From Sporothrix humicola (lineage: Eukaryota; Ascomycota; Sordariomycetes; Ophiostomatales; Ophiostomataceae), in the NCBI GenBank assembly GCA_021396245.1, contig WNYE01000115.1:43158-107157 (forward strand): a stretch of DNA of 64,000 nt, written 5' to 3'. The translations under genes were made by a program, and so were the position numbers. Position 1 is the first letter of the stretch; every line of letters starts with the position of its first letter. Shown piece after piece: positions 1 through 11,176 of the stretch. Below the pieces are notes generated by a model. That model worked only from the letters and a program-made list of their open reading frames with translations. It was not told where the DNA came from and searched no databases.

Positions 1-24
1 AATACACAGCACACGCCCACGCCC

Positions 25-2945
25 TCACCACCTGATTTCGGTCTCGCGGGTTTTGGCGTCGAGCACACCGGCTGCCAGCCCTCGGGTTCCGCACTTGAGC
101 GTCGCCGTGTGCTCTCTTAGGTCGAACTCGCACGTCTTAACCAAAATACGCTTCTCGGCCGGGATGGGGAACTGCGTCTGCATAAAGTAGGGGATGCTGG
201 GGTCGAGCGGCGCGGTGATGTGGGAAAAGGCCGAAACTGAGGCTGGCGGAGGGACGATTGGTGGCGACGCAAGCGGTGACGCAAGTGGTACTGACGGCTG
301 CGAGGCAAGGTCGCGGGGCGAAGTCGAGGCACTGTTGGCACCGTGGGCGCTCTGACTGTTGGTGGTGTGAAGGACCGACGCCTGGCTAGCGCGCCGTGTG
401 TCCCAGCGGGCATTGCCACCCGGCCCAAGCGGTATGGCGCCAAAGTCGACTGAGCTGCCCCTAGATACGGATGGCGGAGGCTGCTGTTGCTGCAATTGCG
501 GCTGCTGCATAAAGGCAGGTGGCGACATGGGACTACCGAGGCCGCTGCTTCCGCTCCTAACAGAACCACTGCCACCGCCACCTCCGCCGACATGGCCGTA
601 CCGCTGCAGGGCCTCGTAAAACTCGGCCTCTTCGCCCTCCTCTTCAATGGCCACCACCCACATGGCAATGCGCGCCGCCAGCTCGCTGTCCCACATGCCC
701 TCGCGCCGGGCGCTGCTCCGCAGCAGCTGGATGGCCTGGCGGCGCAGCACGCGGTCGCGCGATTTGGTGGCGACCACGTACAGCGGCGGCACGATGCCCA
801 GGTCGGCGCTGAAGCTGGCCTTGATATGGCTCGTGCGGTACTCGAAGAAATGGCGGGCGTCGTCTTCAGAGTGGCCAGAATGGCCAGAATTGGCGTCGGG
901 AGCAGCGTCGACGTGGCTGTGAAGGTGGGCACACTGTGTCGGGTCGCGGCAACGGGCGGCGGCGGCCCTGCGCTCTTCATCGCCGACGACCTCGTTCGCC
1001 AGGTCGACAATGGTCTTGAACTGCTGCTGGTACGCGTCAAACATCATCTCCGAGTCGCTAAAGGTCATGGCATACAAGATGAGACCCATGACCTGGAACA
1101 TTTTGAGGACCGCGATGCCGGCCTTTTCCTGACTGGTGACGCCGGGGCTGGAGCGGTTGGCGAGCAGCGGATCGAATGCGTTGGACCATGCGTCCATGTG
1201 CATCTTAAACTCGTAGCCATAGCTTTTCATCGACTGCGGCAGCAGATGTGGCGGGCCGTTGGCGTGCTGCAGCATGTATTCCATGAAGCGGAAGATACGC
1301 TCCAGAAGAGAGTCCCACGAGAGGCGTGCCTCGCGCAACGTGGTGAACTGGTCCGGGATGGGCCGTTGGTGCGTGGACGTTGGCAACGGCGTGACAGGGG
1401 CTGCGGCTGGAGGTGGCGACGTTGAGGATGAGGATGAGGCGGCGGCCGCCGCCATAGGGTCGGATGGAGAGGATGTCGTGCTACCACCCGCCGGGCCGGC
1501 CGATAATAGTTGGATAACGTAGGGTTGCGGGAAGTGAAAGGCCATGTCGTAGGATTTGGCCTGGATGGCGAGGCGTGTAAACATTTGCATCAGTTCGCTC
1601 TCGACAGGCTCGGAAGCGGTGCTTGGGTCCGCCAGAACGGCCCGGCGCTGGACGCGCAACTGGTGAAGCAAACCCAGACCAGTCTGGATCTGGATAATGG
1701 CATGCTTGTGGTGCCCAATAAACGAGTCGAAGCACGCCAGCAAGACACTGGCCATGAGGCGAGTGCGCTGGGTGCGCTCATCGTCCCTGTCCGTGATGCG
1801 CAGCTCGTGGCAGGCTTCGGCATACTGTTTAAGGGCGACCTGCCAGTGTCCGCGGGCGTTGTCGTGGCTGTTGTAGTTGGGATCGGCTGGCGACGTTGGC
1901 GGCGATTCGGTGGACGTCTCCAGAGTCTTGTAGAGGGCGCCGAGGGCAACGACGGCGTGGCGGATGGCGGCCTCGGAGTGGCACTCAGCAAGGACGAGGC
2001 GAGACCAAAAGACGTCGTCGAAGAAGCCGGACAGCTCGTTGGCGGTCTGCGAGCGGAAGAGCTGAAAGTAGTTGCCTTCTTGTTCTGTAAACGGGAGGTT
2101 GATAGACGGGAGGTATAGAAAGGTGGCGCCCGAAGCGGCGGCGATCGCGGCTATGGGGATATTGGGTGGTGCGTTGCGCCGTTGCTGTAGCTTCTGTGCG
2201 CGGCGACGAGGAATCTGAGCAACCTGTCGCGATGTCGATAGCGCCTGCTCCTGGTCTTGTTCCTGTGCCTGGGCGTGGAACTGCTTGGCCCGGGCCATAG
2301 GGTACGATTGGGATTGAGACTGTGCATTGGATGTTGGTTGAGGCTGCAAGGGCTGCCGGTATGCTTGTGCATATGCTGATTCGGTTGGGAGAAGACTTTG
2401 GGAGAGCGGAAACGGCTGAGGACCGGCTGTTTTGACGGCCGCCAGCGGACGAGGTGCTGCGGCCAACGGTGCCGGTCCTGGTGTCGGTCTTGTCGGTCTT
2501 GCTGCTAATGCCGGTCCTGGCACCAATGCTATTGCTGGTGCAGCAGCCATCAAGATAGGTTTGGGTGCAATGGCAATCTCCTCAAACGGCTTGGAGCCAC
2601 GCGGCGGGGGCGGGTAGCCAGTGCATTCCTTCTTTGACTTGACGCACTGGCTGCAAGCCGGCCGCTTCTCGTCGCATTTGATTCTCCGTTGTCTGCAGGG
2701 TTAGAGGGTACATGGCAAAATGGCAAAAGGGGAGGGCATCACGGGGTGACATACTTGCAGTTGCTGCAGCCGGTCTTGACCTTTGGTTTGCTGGTGCGCA
2801 CCCGCTTGGTTGCGTCGGCGGGAGCATCTGCTGCACTGGTGCCGGCACTGGAGCCTTTGGCAGGGCCGGTAGCCGATGTGCCGTTAGCAGGGCCGTTCCC
2901 TTTTCCTTCTGCGGCGAACGTATCGACGGGCGGATTCGGAGCCAT
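25..2945 (-). CDS. Zn2Cys6 fungal-specific transcription factor
   Basis: Two exons on the minus strand, 2945-2755 and 2692-25, give about 952 residues. The intron (2754-2693, 62 bp) starts GTATGT and ends CTGCAG. Splicing is needed to build the zinc cluster, because neither exon carries it alone. The spliced protein has six cysteines at about C60, C63, C70, C77, C80 and C87, spaced C-x2-C-x6-C-x6-C-x2-C-x6-C, with a basic stretch (KRVRTSKPKVK) just before it. This is the Gal4-type DNA-binding fold. A long Gln/Pro/Ala-rich linker follows. The middle region (LPFTEQEGNYFQLF, then AIRHAVVALGALY) resembles the fungal-specific regulatory domain of C6 factors. The C-terminal third is Gly/Ser/Gln low complexity, with a conserved-looking tail before the stop. 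A nuclear DNA-binding regulator is the family expectation; the target genes cannot be inferred. No metabolic cluster adjoins it. Confidence 0.9.
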
Positions 2946-5900
2946 GTAGGGCCGATGGTATCCGCTCGTCTTGGGAGCGGGCGTGTATATTATGAATAGT
3001 GATGATAATGCGGTCGGATCGCGACTGAGGTGACGAGGCGTGGCACTGTCACGACGGCACGGCCATAGGGAGCGTTGAGCCGCATGTGCATCCGTAGCTG
3101 GCCGGGCGAATCAATCAGAGAACGGAGATACGATAGCAAGATACGCGAGGCGGTTGAGGGACGGGCCCGTCCTTGCCCGTGCGATCGACACTAGCTAGAT
3201 CTGCGGTTGTATTGATGCTGTGTGCGTTGTTGGTTTTATGCTGTATGCTGAATATCGTATATCGTGTGGCCGTACTTTTTGTTGGCCCTTTTGTGCTGGC
3301 TGTCAGTTGTTGTTTTGGATTTTGTGAGGCTATCTTGTCGTTGATGTGAAAGTGCCGAGAAAAGCAGAGGAGAAGGGAAGATGCGCGATGGGAGATGAGC
3401 AGGAACAAAGCGCAAAGGGGCGTCTAGTACGGTCTAGTGGGGGAAAGCGCCAGTTGGTGAGATGGACTGCTCCTTCTGTATCTTATTTCTAATTCTCACA
3501 TGACGGAGAAGTGCGTCGTAAGATATTACAGAGTATGTCGCAATGTGGATGAAACGGAAGGAGCATATGGCAAAAGTAGAAAAAGAGAGAGATAGGAAGG
3601 GAAAGAGAGATCGAGAAGATGGGAAAGACCAAAAGGCACAAAAAGAAAAGGAAAAGAGAAGGAATTAAGAAAGAAAGAGCGACGGAGCGGCGTTCGGACT
3701 TCTTAGTCCCAGGAAGGCAGGAAGGAGCAAAAAGGAAAAAAAGGCAAAAAGGGCCCAGACTCTCTTTTGGACTCGCTGCAGAAGGGTAGACAGAAAACGG
3801 CAAAGTGAAAAGGGAAATGAAAACTGGTGGCAATCGTGAACAGATTGCGGGGATCGGCGCCAAAGGGTAGCTTTCCCTCATGCTATTTCCTGACTGCTTC
3901 TGACTACTTATTTCTCTCACCTTTTAACCTTTGTAATTTTTGGACGGTTCTGGTTCTGTTGGCCCTTTCCTTTGGCTGGAGCTAGAGCTGGAGCCGCTAA
4001 GGTGGAGATGATGGGGTGTGGGTTGTGGATGTGCCCGTAGGGCAGTTGCGATGACCGTTCGAGCGTTCCTTCCTGCTGCACGGAAGGTAGGATGGAAGAT
4101 GGAAGGGTGCAAGGTAGGAAGGTGGGAATATGGCAGGCGCAGGTCAGGGTGCAGATTTGTGGTCGGGCGGTTCCCGTTTTCTGTTTCCCTGTCCGGTGTC
4201 CAGTTTTTTCTGCAGGATGTGGTGTGGTTTTATCTGTGGACGCTGGCTGTTTCGATTTAATGGCGGGAAGGAGCGAGCTGGGGGTTGGTCTGAAGGTCAA
4301 AGTTCTCCTCGAACGAGGACAGCTCGGGGCAGGTCCAACGGAGAAAGGAAATGATGATCTGGAGCAAAATGGGCAAGAGCGAAAGAACGTGTGGAATCTT
4401 TGTTCCTTTTGTCCCTGACCGCTTGTTTCCTTTTTGTAGAAGAGGTCTCTGTTCGGTTTTTTTTCTTCTTTTTTTTCGTCCCCTTTTCTTTTTTGTTTCG
4501 ATATCTTTTGAAATTAGGGCCACTTCCTACTTCACAGTTCTGTTGTCAGAAAAGCTCGGCGGAGCAAGGAGATTGGACGGACGGAAAATGCGAGGGCAGA
4601 AAGCAAGCAGAAAAGCACTCGCAGAAACGCAAAAAGAGAAAAAGTGGCAGGGTTGCGTCCGAGTTAAGGTTGGCGCGAGGACTTGCAGGGGGGCTTGGCT
4701 CGGCCCTGTCAGATGGATAAGATGGGCGAGATGGGGAACGGACAGAGGCGGGTGAACCGTGGATGCCGCGCCGTGCTGGTGGTGTTGATTTTGGGGAAGA
4801 TAATAAGAGACGAAATAAAAGAGGAAAAAAAGAAGGAAGCGAAACGTGGGGGACAGGCGAGACACGAAAGACGTAAAAAAAAAGGAAATAAAAAGAGGCG
4901 TCGGTAAGCGGTGAGTTGTTTCGAGGAAGGTCGATGTTAAGGCAGATATCGCGGATACTAGTTAAGCTGGATGGCGTCGATTTAGTAGCCAGACCGTTGA
5001 AATGAGATATGAGTAAAAGACGAGACGAGGTAGGAGTAACGGCGGATTAGCGACGGCAGAGGAGGCGATCGGGGCCTGGGTAGGGGCTTGTGGTTGTGGG
5101 CGTATCAATGTCTCGATGCTTGTCTTAAATATTGTCTCTTTTTTTCCTGCCTTCTTTCTGGTCTTTTTTTTATTTGGCTTTGTTGAGCCTTTTTGCTTTT
5201 TCTTTGGTCTGGACCTTTTCCTCCTCAGAAACTCGTTTCGCTTAAGAGTCGTGCGGAAGGACTCAGTTTCATTTCGGTAAACGGCTTGTTTCTCTCCTAT
5301 TCTTCTGTTTTCATACGCTATTCCGTAGCATCCGTTTTACCTTGAGCTTGGTGATCAACATAGGAAAGGGAGATATATCGTCATAGACCAACAGGAACGG
5401 AAATGATATGAGAAAAAAAGTGATAGTAAGAGCTTGACGCTATTGCGAACCAACAGACAGGCGACAGCGCCACAAACGGTGGTTTGAGCTTAAAAAGAGT
5501 TTAGAACGAAGAAAAGCAGGTCCTTACGAACAAATGGCTTGCACGGCGTACGGTGAAAGCCGGGAGATCAAAAGCCATTCCAAGCTGGCGGTACCATTTT
5601 CTTTGTCCGATATTTGGTCGAGTAGGTCGAGTAGCGTTGTCTTCCCGCCGTTCTGGTTCGAGTACTGAATCGTAGTTGCTATGCTTGTAAAAGGCAAAGT
5701 AGCAATAAGCTATTGTGGTAGAAAGCTCGATTGGGAATTGGGACGAGAGGTGATAGTTTGCTGTCGGTGTGCGGCACAGTCGAGTTGGATTAATGGATGT
5801 GGTCAGAAAGTAAGAAAGGTATGGCCGTCGGAGCTGGTTGATTTGTGTTTGGGGTGGCTGGCAAGTAATACGAGTTGCTGGAATGGGCAGCAGGTGTATG

Positions 5901-8629
5901 TGTTCCCTGGGACACCCTTTCGAAATCGAGAGAAGAAAGTAAAATAAAATGATGACAGGCACAGAAAAAGAATGCGAAAGTGGTAAACGAGCTGAGGATG
6001 ACAAAAGGAGGGGAGACTGAATTGGGAGTCCTGAAAGCGAAATAACTAAGGGATGGGAATGGAGAGAGACAGTATACAAGACAAGACAATGACACAAAAC
6101 AAAGACAACGCACGAGGCAGAGGTCACATAAGACAACAAAACATGAGACAAAAGATAAAAAAAAAAAAAACACTAGAATGGGAAGCGACAATATTTATGT
6201 ACGGACAGGGAGAATAGGTGATGCAATGAACAAGTCTGTGCGAGGTGGGATGGAGTCGAGGGGTGTCAACAGGAACCGAATTGTTTACGTTCTTTTCTTC
6301 TTCGCATCTTCTTTTTTATGTAAATGTGATTTTGTTTCAACCACTTAGCATTAAAGAGGCTTAGATACTTAGTATTGTCTTGAGTACTGGTCATGTATCT
6401 TCTCGGAAAGCCACCGTTGGATGGGTACCACTGCTGCGGAAAGTGAAAAACGGAAAACAGTCTGTTCTGCCACACACGGGCGGCCGTTGCATCAAGCGAA
6501 GCTGCTTGGGATGTGTGACTTGTCGTGCCTGAGTCTCCGAAAAAAAACACCCTTCTCTGGCGAGTCTTGGATGATGACAGTTGGGTGCCACTAGGCCGGC
6601 ACTGTGCTTTTACGACGTACAACGGGAAAGACACGAATCGAGTCGATCCCTCCGTTGTTTGTGTTTTTGTGTTCTGTGTTGTGTTCTTTGTAACCCGCCG
6701 TGCTTATTTTTGGGAGCATTGCTCCGTACTTGGTGCGTTCTCAGGCTCATGGCAGCGTCACGGCCAGGCCAAAAGCCAACGGTGCAAGGTGGTATGACGG
6801 GGGACAACATATCACAGCACGAAAGCAGAAAGCACAACAGGCGCTGCAGTGCATGCCTCGTCTGTTTGATGTTTGTTTCCTTTCACTGAGTATCTCAGCA
6901 GTACCTTGCTCCATATGCCGGCCTCCTTATCAATAATATGAAGTGTGGTAAAATCCCGAAAAAAGAGAAAGGAAATAAAAGAAGGTTGCCAACTCACACT
7001 AGACCATGGCTGTGCCGTTATGCTTCTGCATTTCTTTTTCTTTGCTGCTTCTCGATGGATGGTCGTCTGAAGTGATGGACGGAAAGATAGTGGATCATCC
7101 CACCATTTCAGCCCTACAGCCACTGCCCAGCAGATAATAAAACTGGGGACCATGACCATAACTGGAGCCCACCTCGATGAACCGCGTTGCTGTTCGTTGG
7201 CTGGCGTCTTGGGAATATGCAGAGATACGCACGCTACTTGTCGAAATATTGGATCGTGCATAAAGAGTGAAAGGAAATGAGTTGCATGGGGACTGGGAAG
7301 ACACAAGATTGGTGAATGGAAGAAAGCGGGAGAAGAATTGGGAAACGAAAGCGAGCCACCCCATGAGAAGGGAAGTCAACACGATGGAAGGAGCAAAAGT
7401 GCCGAGTTTAGAAAGTGCAAGCAAGGAAAGCCCACAACGGAGTTACATTTCAACCTGCAAAGATGCACATCACTACATGCTCACGGGTCAGCCCTACGAG
7501 GAAGGAGCGGTGGAGAGAGAGGTGGGGGGTGTGATGGGTGATGGGCGACGGAAGGAGCCACTAGTCCGAAGTTGATACGATACTTGATGGAAACGACCAA
7601 GAAACTGGAATAAGATGGAAAGAGCATTCAACTCCAATCGGACGGCTCTCGGCCGATTGCTCTTTCCTTCTGTGATTTTCGTGTACGTAACGACATCCTC
7701 AACAGACTAAAAGAAAATCACAAGCCAGGAAAGGGCTACGCAAAAACATCAAATAGCATAAACCCATGGCACTCCATACCCACCACGATATCCATCACAT
7801 TTTTGGTTTGTCTGTTTCTCGCCAATCACCAACTTTGATAAACGGATGGTCAATCTGACCTGCAGCATTAGGGCCAGTATTGAACTTGGCCATACATAAT
7901 CTTAAGACTGGTGGGCTCGTTTGGACTGACGAGTATTTGCTGCCATGCATTCAACACCGCCACATTTTGTGCTTCCCAACGTCCGAACAAAAAGGCTGTG
8001 CCTACATTTGTTCTTGTAAGTCTTTCACACCACTCCAACCGCCGTTCAACTTCTCTGACCCGAGCCTGCCGTGGAAGACGAGGAGAGGACACAATACAAT
8101 GAGGAGTATCGAAATATCGGAAGCACGGCCACTCATCGTGACGATCACAAAAAGAGGCCGCCTTAAGTTACAGAAACCGGAGTTGTGCTCACATGCAGAA
8201 AGAAATGAGGTCGGCGATCATCGCTGGTCCCGGGGACACCATGACGCTCATGCACGGCGTCACTGCCTGTGGGAAACGTTGCATCCTTGGAGAAGAAGAT
8301 ACGAGATGCCCCTCTCTCACATCTCTGAGAAAGATACACACGCAAATTCTTGAGAAAGGATGTCCAGAATTCCAGCGTTGACGATTTTGAAGTCTAATGT
8401 CAAATATTTGAGACTCAGGATGCACGCTAAGCCCTACCGTCAACGGCCGCTTTCTTCAATGGATTTTTGAAGGATTTCCGCCAACGGCTGAGGCGCACTA
8501 AAAGTGGATTTGACAGCGGCAGGCAATCTTTACTGCCAAAAAAACTACTAAGTTTTGTCACCTCTGACCTCATTCCACATTTCATGCGAAACCACCATCA
8601 CGACTCACAAGACGAAGAGGCACCACACG
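2946..8629. other. Long intergenic region (5.7 kb) between divergent TF and RIT1 genes
   Basis: No coding region I can support. The stretch has long purine-rich runs on the plus strand (about 3540-3800 and 4560-4900) and pyrimidine-rich counterparts, as in fungal promoters and long 5' leaders. Short open frames are numerous but have low-complexity products. The least unlikely candidates are two minus-strand frames at 8443-8189 and 8092-7868, which could be joined by an intron. I recognise nothing in them. The region probably holds the leader and promoter of the Zn2Cys6 gene on the left and the RIT1 promoter on the right. Confidence 0.6.
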
Positions 8630-10141
8630 ATGCCCGACGATGCGACGGCAGACTTGATCTTCGCCTCGGACCAGGCCAACCACAACTTTGCGCGCGTCTT
8701 GGGCGACCTGCGCCGGTCGCACCTGTCCATCACCCACCGCCTGCGGTCCATCTGTCGAGATGCCGACTTTGTGGCCGAGGTGGCTGCGCGCTACCCTGAT
8801 TTCAGGGTGGTCGCCAATGAGCGGTGCGGCAGCTGGTACATGCCGGTGACGACAAAGGGCGGATCTGCCTACTTCAAGTCGACAGACGGCCACACCGGCC
8901 AGTGGAAGTTTAGCATGCGGCGCCTAAACCTGCACCTGCTGCCTCTGATATGCGCAAACTCCGAGTCAGAGGTAGCCGAACGCGAACGAGGCGGCGGCTG
9001 TATATTGGTCGACTCGACACGCCGCGGCAAACGCATGCCGGATGCGCTGAGCAAGACGGTCCCTCTGTGGTGCTGCGTGCTGAACCGCGCTCTCTTTCCA
9101 GCGGATGAGGCCGAGAGCGGCCGTGACGAAGTGGCACAAAAAGATGCAGAGACTCTCTACACACCACCAGGCGTCGTCTCTGCATCCGAGCATAGCCAGA
9201 TGCTTGCTCGGGTGCCTGGATTTGTTGAGAACCTTGGCAAACTGGGCGTGTTCCGACTGGGCGACGACGCGCCCTCCGATCCCATCGCCTGGCGCCGCCA
9301 GAACCTGCCCAACGGCAAACCCCTGCGTCCGGTCTGGGTGACGCCAGACATGCCCTGGCCGGATGTTGATGCTCTGCGCGATCGCTTCAACGTCGTGCTT
9401 TGCTGTACATCGTCAAGAGTGCCGCCAACGGGCGATAATGGCGAAGACGGGGACGATGCGGACTACATCCAGGGTGCCGCAGACGACACCGAGAACTGGG
9501 CCCACGGCTTGACGCCCGAGCTGTTCTGGAACAACAGTGAAAAGCTTCTCAATACACCAGAGGCCGACCTGCCGGAACTGATATCTGCTATCGTCAAGGC
9601 GGGCCCGGAAAGCACTGCATCTGCTGATGGCGCAACATATACCGAGACAGTCACCACTCCTTACCTTTCGGCAGGACAATGGACTGGGCCGTCTCCACCA
9701 CTCCCACTACCAGAATCCTCCAACATCTGCCAGATCGTCTTTGTTCGACAAACGATCGAGGCTTCGAATTGGGCTCGCTCGCCGACCAGCCTCGAGGTCG
9801 GGCTCGGAAAGCAAGACAAGATTGCAGGAAGGACACTCCGGTACGCGCTCCCGCAGATTTGCGAGTTTGTAGCCGCATTTCTAAAGAAGGGCAGCAACGA
9901 CGGATCCCAGAAGAGTATCCGTGTTTTATGCCCATCCGGACGGGATATTTCCGTCGGAACGGCCCTGGCCCTTCTTTGCTTCTGTTTCGACGAAGCAAAC
10001 GATCCGAGGGACACTTCTGCCAAGGCCATGTTCAACAAGGACATTATCCGTGTGCGGCTGGCCCGCATTATGACGGCCATGCCTCACGCAAACCCGAGTC
10101 GGGCCACTCTCCAGAGTGTCAACAGTTTTCTCATGGAATAG
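8630..10141 (+). CDS. RIT1: Initiator tRNA A64 2'-O-ribosylphosphate transferase (Rit1)
   Basis: A single-exon gene of 503 residues from the ATG at 8630. An upstream in-frame ATG at 8555 would add 25 residues without family character, so the later start is preferred. Rit1 modifies adenosine 64 of initiator methionine tRNA with a phosphoribosyl group, which keeps the tRNA out of elongation. Family features include an N-terminal block with RSHLSITHRLRSICRDADFV and RCGSWYMP, then STDGHTGQWKFSMRRLNLHL. Near the C terminus CPSGRDISVGTALALLC (Cys about 434) is the phosphatase-like P-loop of the Rit1 C-terminal domain. The length is close to yeast Rit1 (about 513). It is convergent with the HAD gene, with about 246 bp between stops. 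I see no introns or disruptions. Confidence 0.93.
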   Translation: MPDDATADLIFASDQANHNFARVLGDLRRSHLSITHRLRSICRDADFVAEVAARYPDFRVVANERCGSWYMPVTTKGGSAYFKSTDGHTGQWKFSMRRLNLHLLPLICANSESEVAERERGGGCILVDSTRRGKRMPDALSKTVPLWCCVLNRALFPADEAESGRDEVAQKDAETLYTPPGVVSASEHSQMLARVPGFVENLGKLGVFRLGDDAPSDPIAWRRQNLPNGKPLRPVWVTPDMPWPDVDALRDRFNVVLCCTSSRVPPTGDNGEDGDDADYIQGAADDTENWAHGLTPELFWNNSEKLLNTPEADLPELISAIVKAGPESTASADGATYTETVTTPYLSAGQWTGPSPPLPLPESSNICQIVFVRQTIEASNWARSPTSLEVGLGKQDKIAGRTLRYALPQICEFVAAFLKKGSNDGSQKSIRVLCPSGRDISVGTALALLCFCFDEANDPRDTSAKAMFNKDIIRVRLARIMTAMPHANPSRATLQSVNSFLME

Positions 10142-10387
10142 GTTTCCTGGGATTGTCGACAGTACACAATAATATTAAAATAGATAGCATAGACTCCACA
10201 TAATGTTAATGATAACGACGTCGTAATTTAATGTCTGAATTCTGGTATAATTGGGAAGAAACAATGCAATGGACACGAGGTCCTTCTGTATACAATGTAT
10301 AGGTCATCTCATTCGTCTAAAAGCTTCCCTTGCCGTTTTTGTTGGCCTCTTCACTCCCGGCTTCGCCCTTTACAATCGCTCGCCTCT

Positions 10388-11158
10388 CTATTGCGACAGC
10401 TTCTCAATCTCCGCCAGCTTCGCCGGGAACTCGTCCCAGCTGTACATGATGACCTGCGCGCCCGAGTCCCGCAGCACCTTTTCCATCTCGGCCTTCTTCT
10501 CCTCGGGGTACGGGCCAATGTAGCCAATCGTCGGGATCTGGGCGCGCGTCGCGCTCAGCGTGCCGCTCCGGCTGTCCTCGACGGCCACGGTCTCACTGGC
10601 CGTCTTGCCGAGCTCCTTGAGGGCGTGCAGGTAGATGGCCGGGTCGGGCTTGCTGGTGGGCGTCGGCAGGCTCGTGGCGGCCGAGTAGACGTGGTCGGCG
10701 GCAAAGAACTTTTCAAACTTGACGACCTCCAAGCTGGCGCGCAGGCGGCGCAGCGCCGAGGACGAGACCACCGCCAGCAGGTGCTTGTTTTCCTTCTTCA
10801 AGGCCTCCAGCTGGGGCTCGACACCCACGCAGGGCTGCAGCGCCTCGCGCAGCTTGGCAATGACGACGTCCTCCTCGCGCAGGACGTACGAGTTGGCCTC
10901 GTCGTCGGTCAACGGGAAGCCGTAGCGCTTCTGCAGCGACATGAGCATACCCCGAAAGTTCTGGCCGACAAACTCGGTGATGAGCGTCGAGCCGGTAAAG
11001 TTGGGCGGCGGCGCGACCTCTTTTGTGGCGCAGATCTCGTTGAGCAGGTCGGCGCAGCCCTCAAACGCCAGCTCCTCGGAGAGGACGAGCGTGTTGTCGC
11101 AGTCGAACAGGATCGTGTTGATAGTCATTGTGAGGTGGGGAGGGGGGTTGATAGTCAT
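10388..11158 (-). CDS. HAD-superfamily hydrolase (phosphatase-like), ambiguous start
   Basis: The reading frame ends at the TAG at 10388. HAD motif I, FDCDNTLV, lies just after the start, with the nucleophile Asp and the +2 Asp present. Motif II is the Ser of VVSSSA. Motif III is the Lys of SKPDP. Motif IV is AVEDSRSG. An alpha-helical cap sits between motifs I and II, as in beta-phosphoglucomutase/DOG-type enzymes that cleave small phosphorylated metabolites; the substrate is unknown. Two in-frame ATGs exist, at 11128 (246 residues) and 11158 (256 residues). Both lie in a perfect 30-bp tandem duplication, so the second copy merely adds MTINPPPHLT in front of MTIN. The downstream ATG places motif I where the family normally has it, and I favour it. 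The frame stays open further upstream to 11452 but without a useful ATG. Confidence 0.88.
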   Translation of the reverse strand: MTINPPPHLTMTINTILFDCDNTLVLSEELAFEGCADLLNEICATKEVAPPPNFTGSTLITEFVGQNFRGMLMSLQKRYGFPLTDDEANSYVLREEDVVIAKLREALQPCVGVEPQLEALKKENKHLLAVVSSSALRRLRASLEVVKFEKFFAADHVYSAATSLPTPTSKPDPAIYLHALKELGKTASETVAVEDSRSGTLSATRAQIPTIGYIGPYPEEKKAEMEKVLRDSGAQVIMYSWDEFPAKLAEIEKLSQ

Positions 11159-11176
11159 TGTGAGGTGGGGAGGGGG
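11117..11176. repeat. 30-bp perfect tandem duplication spanning the start codon
   Basis: Two adjacent identical 30-bp units occupy 11117-11146 and 11147-11176, beginning GTTGATAGTCATTG on the plus strand. Each holds a CAT, an ATG on the minus strand. Because 30 is a multiple of three, both ATGs are in the HAD hydrolase frame. Confidence 0.95.

Noticed and set aside
5650..5670. tRNA-like T-arm string GTTCGAGTAC
   Set aside because: No matching acceptor, anticodon or D-arm pairs around it, and a similar string occurs at about 20866 without tRNA context.
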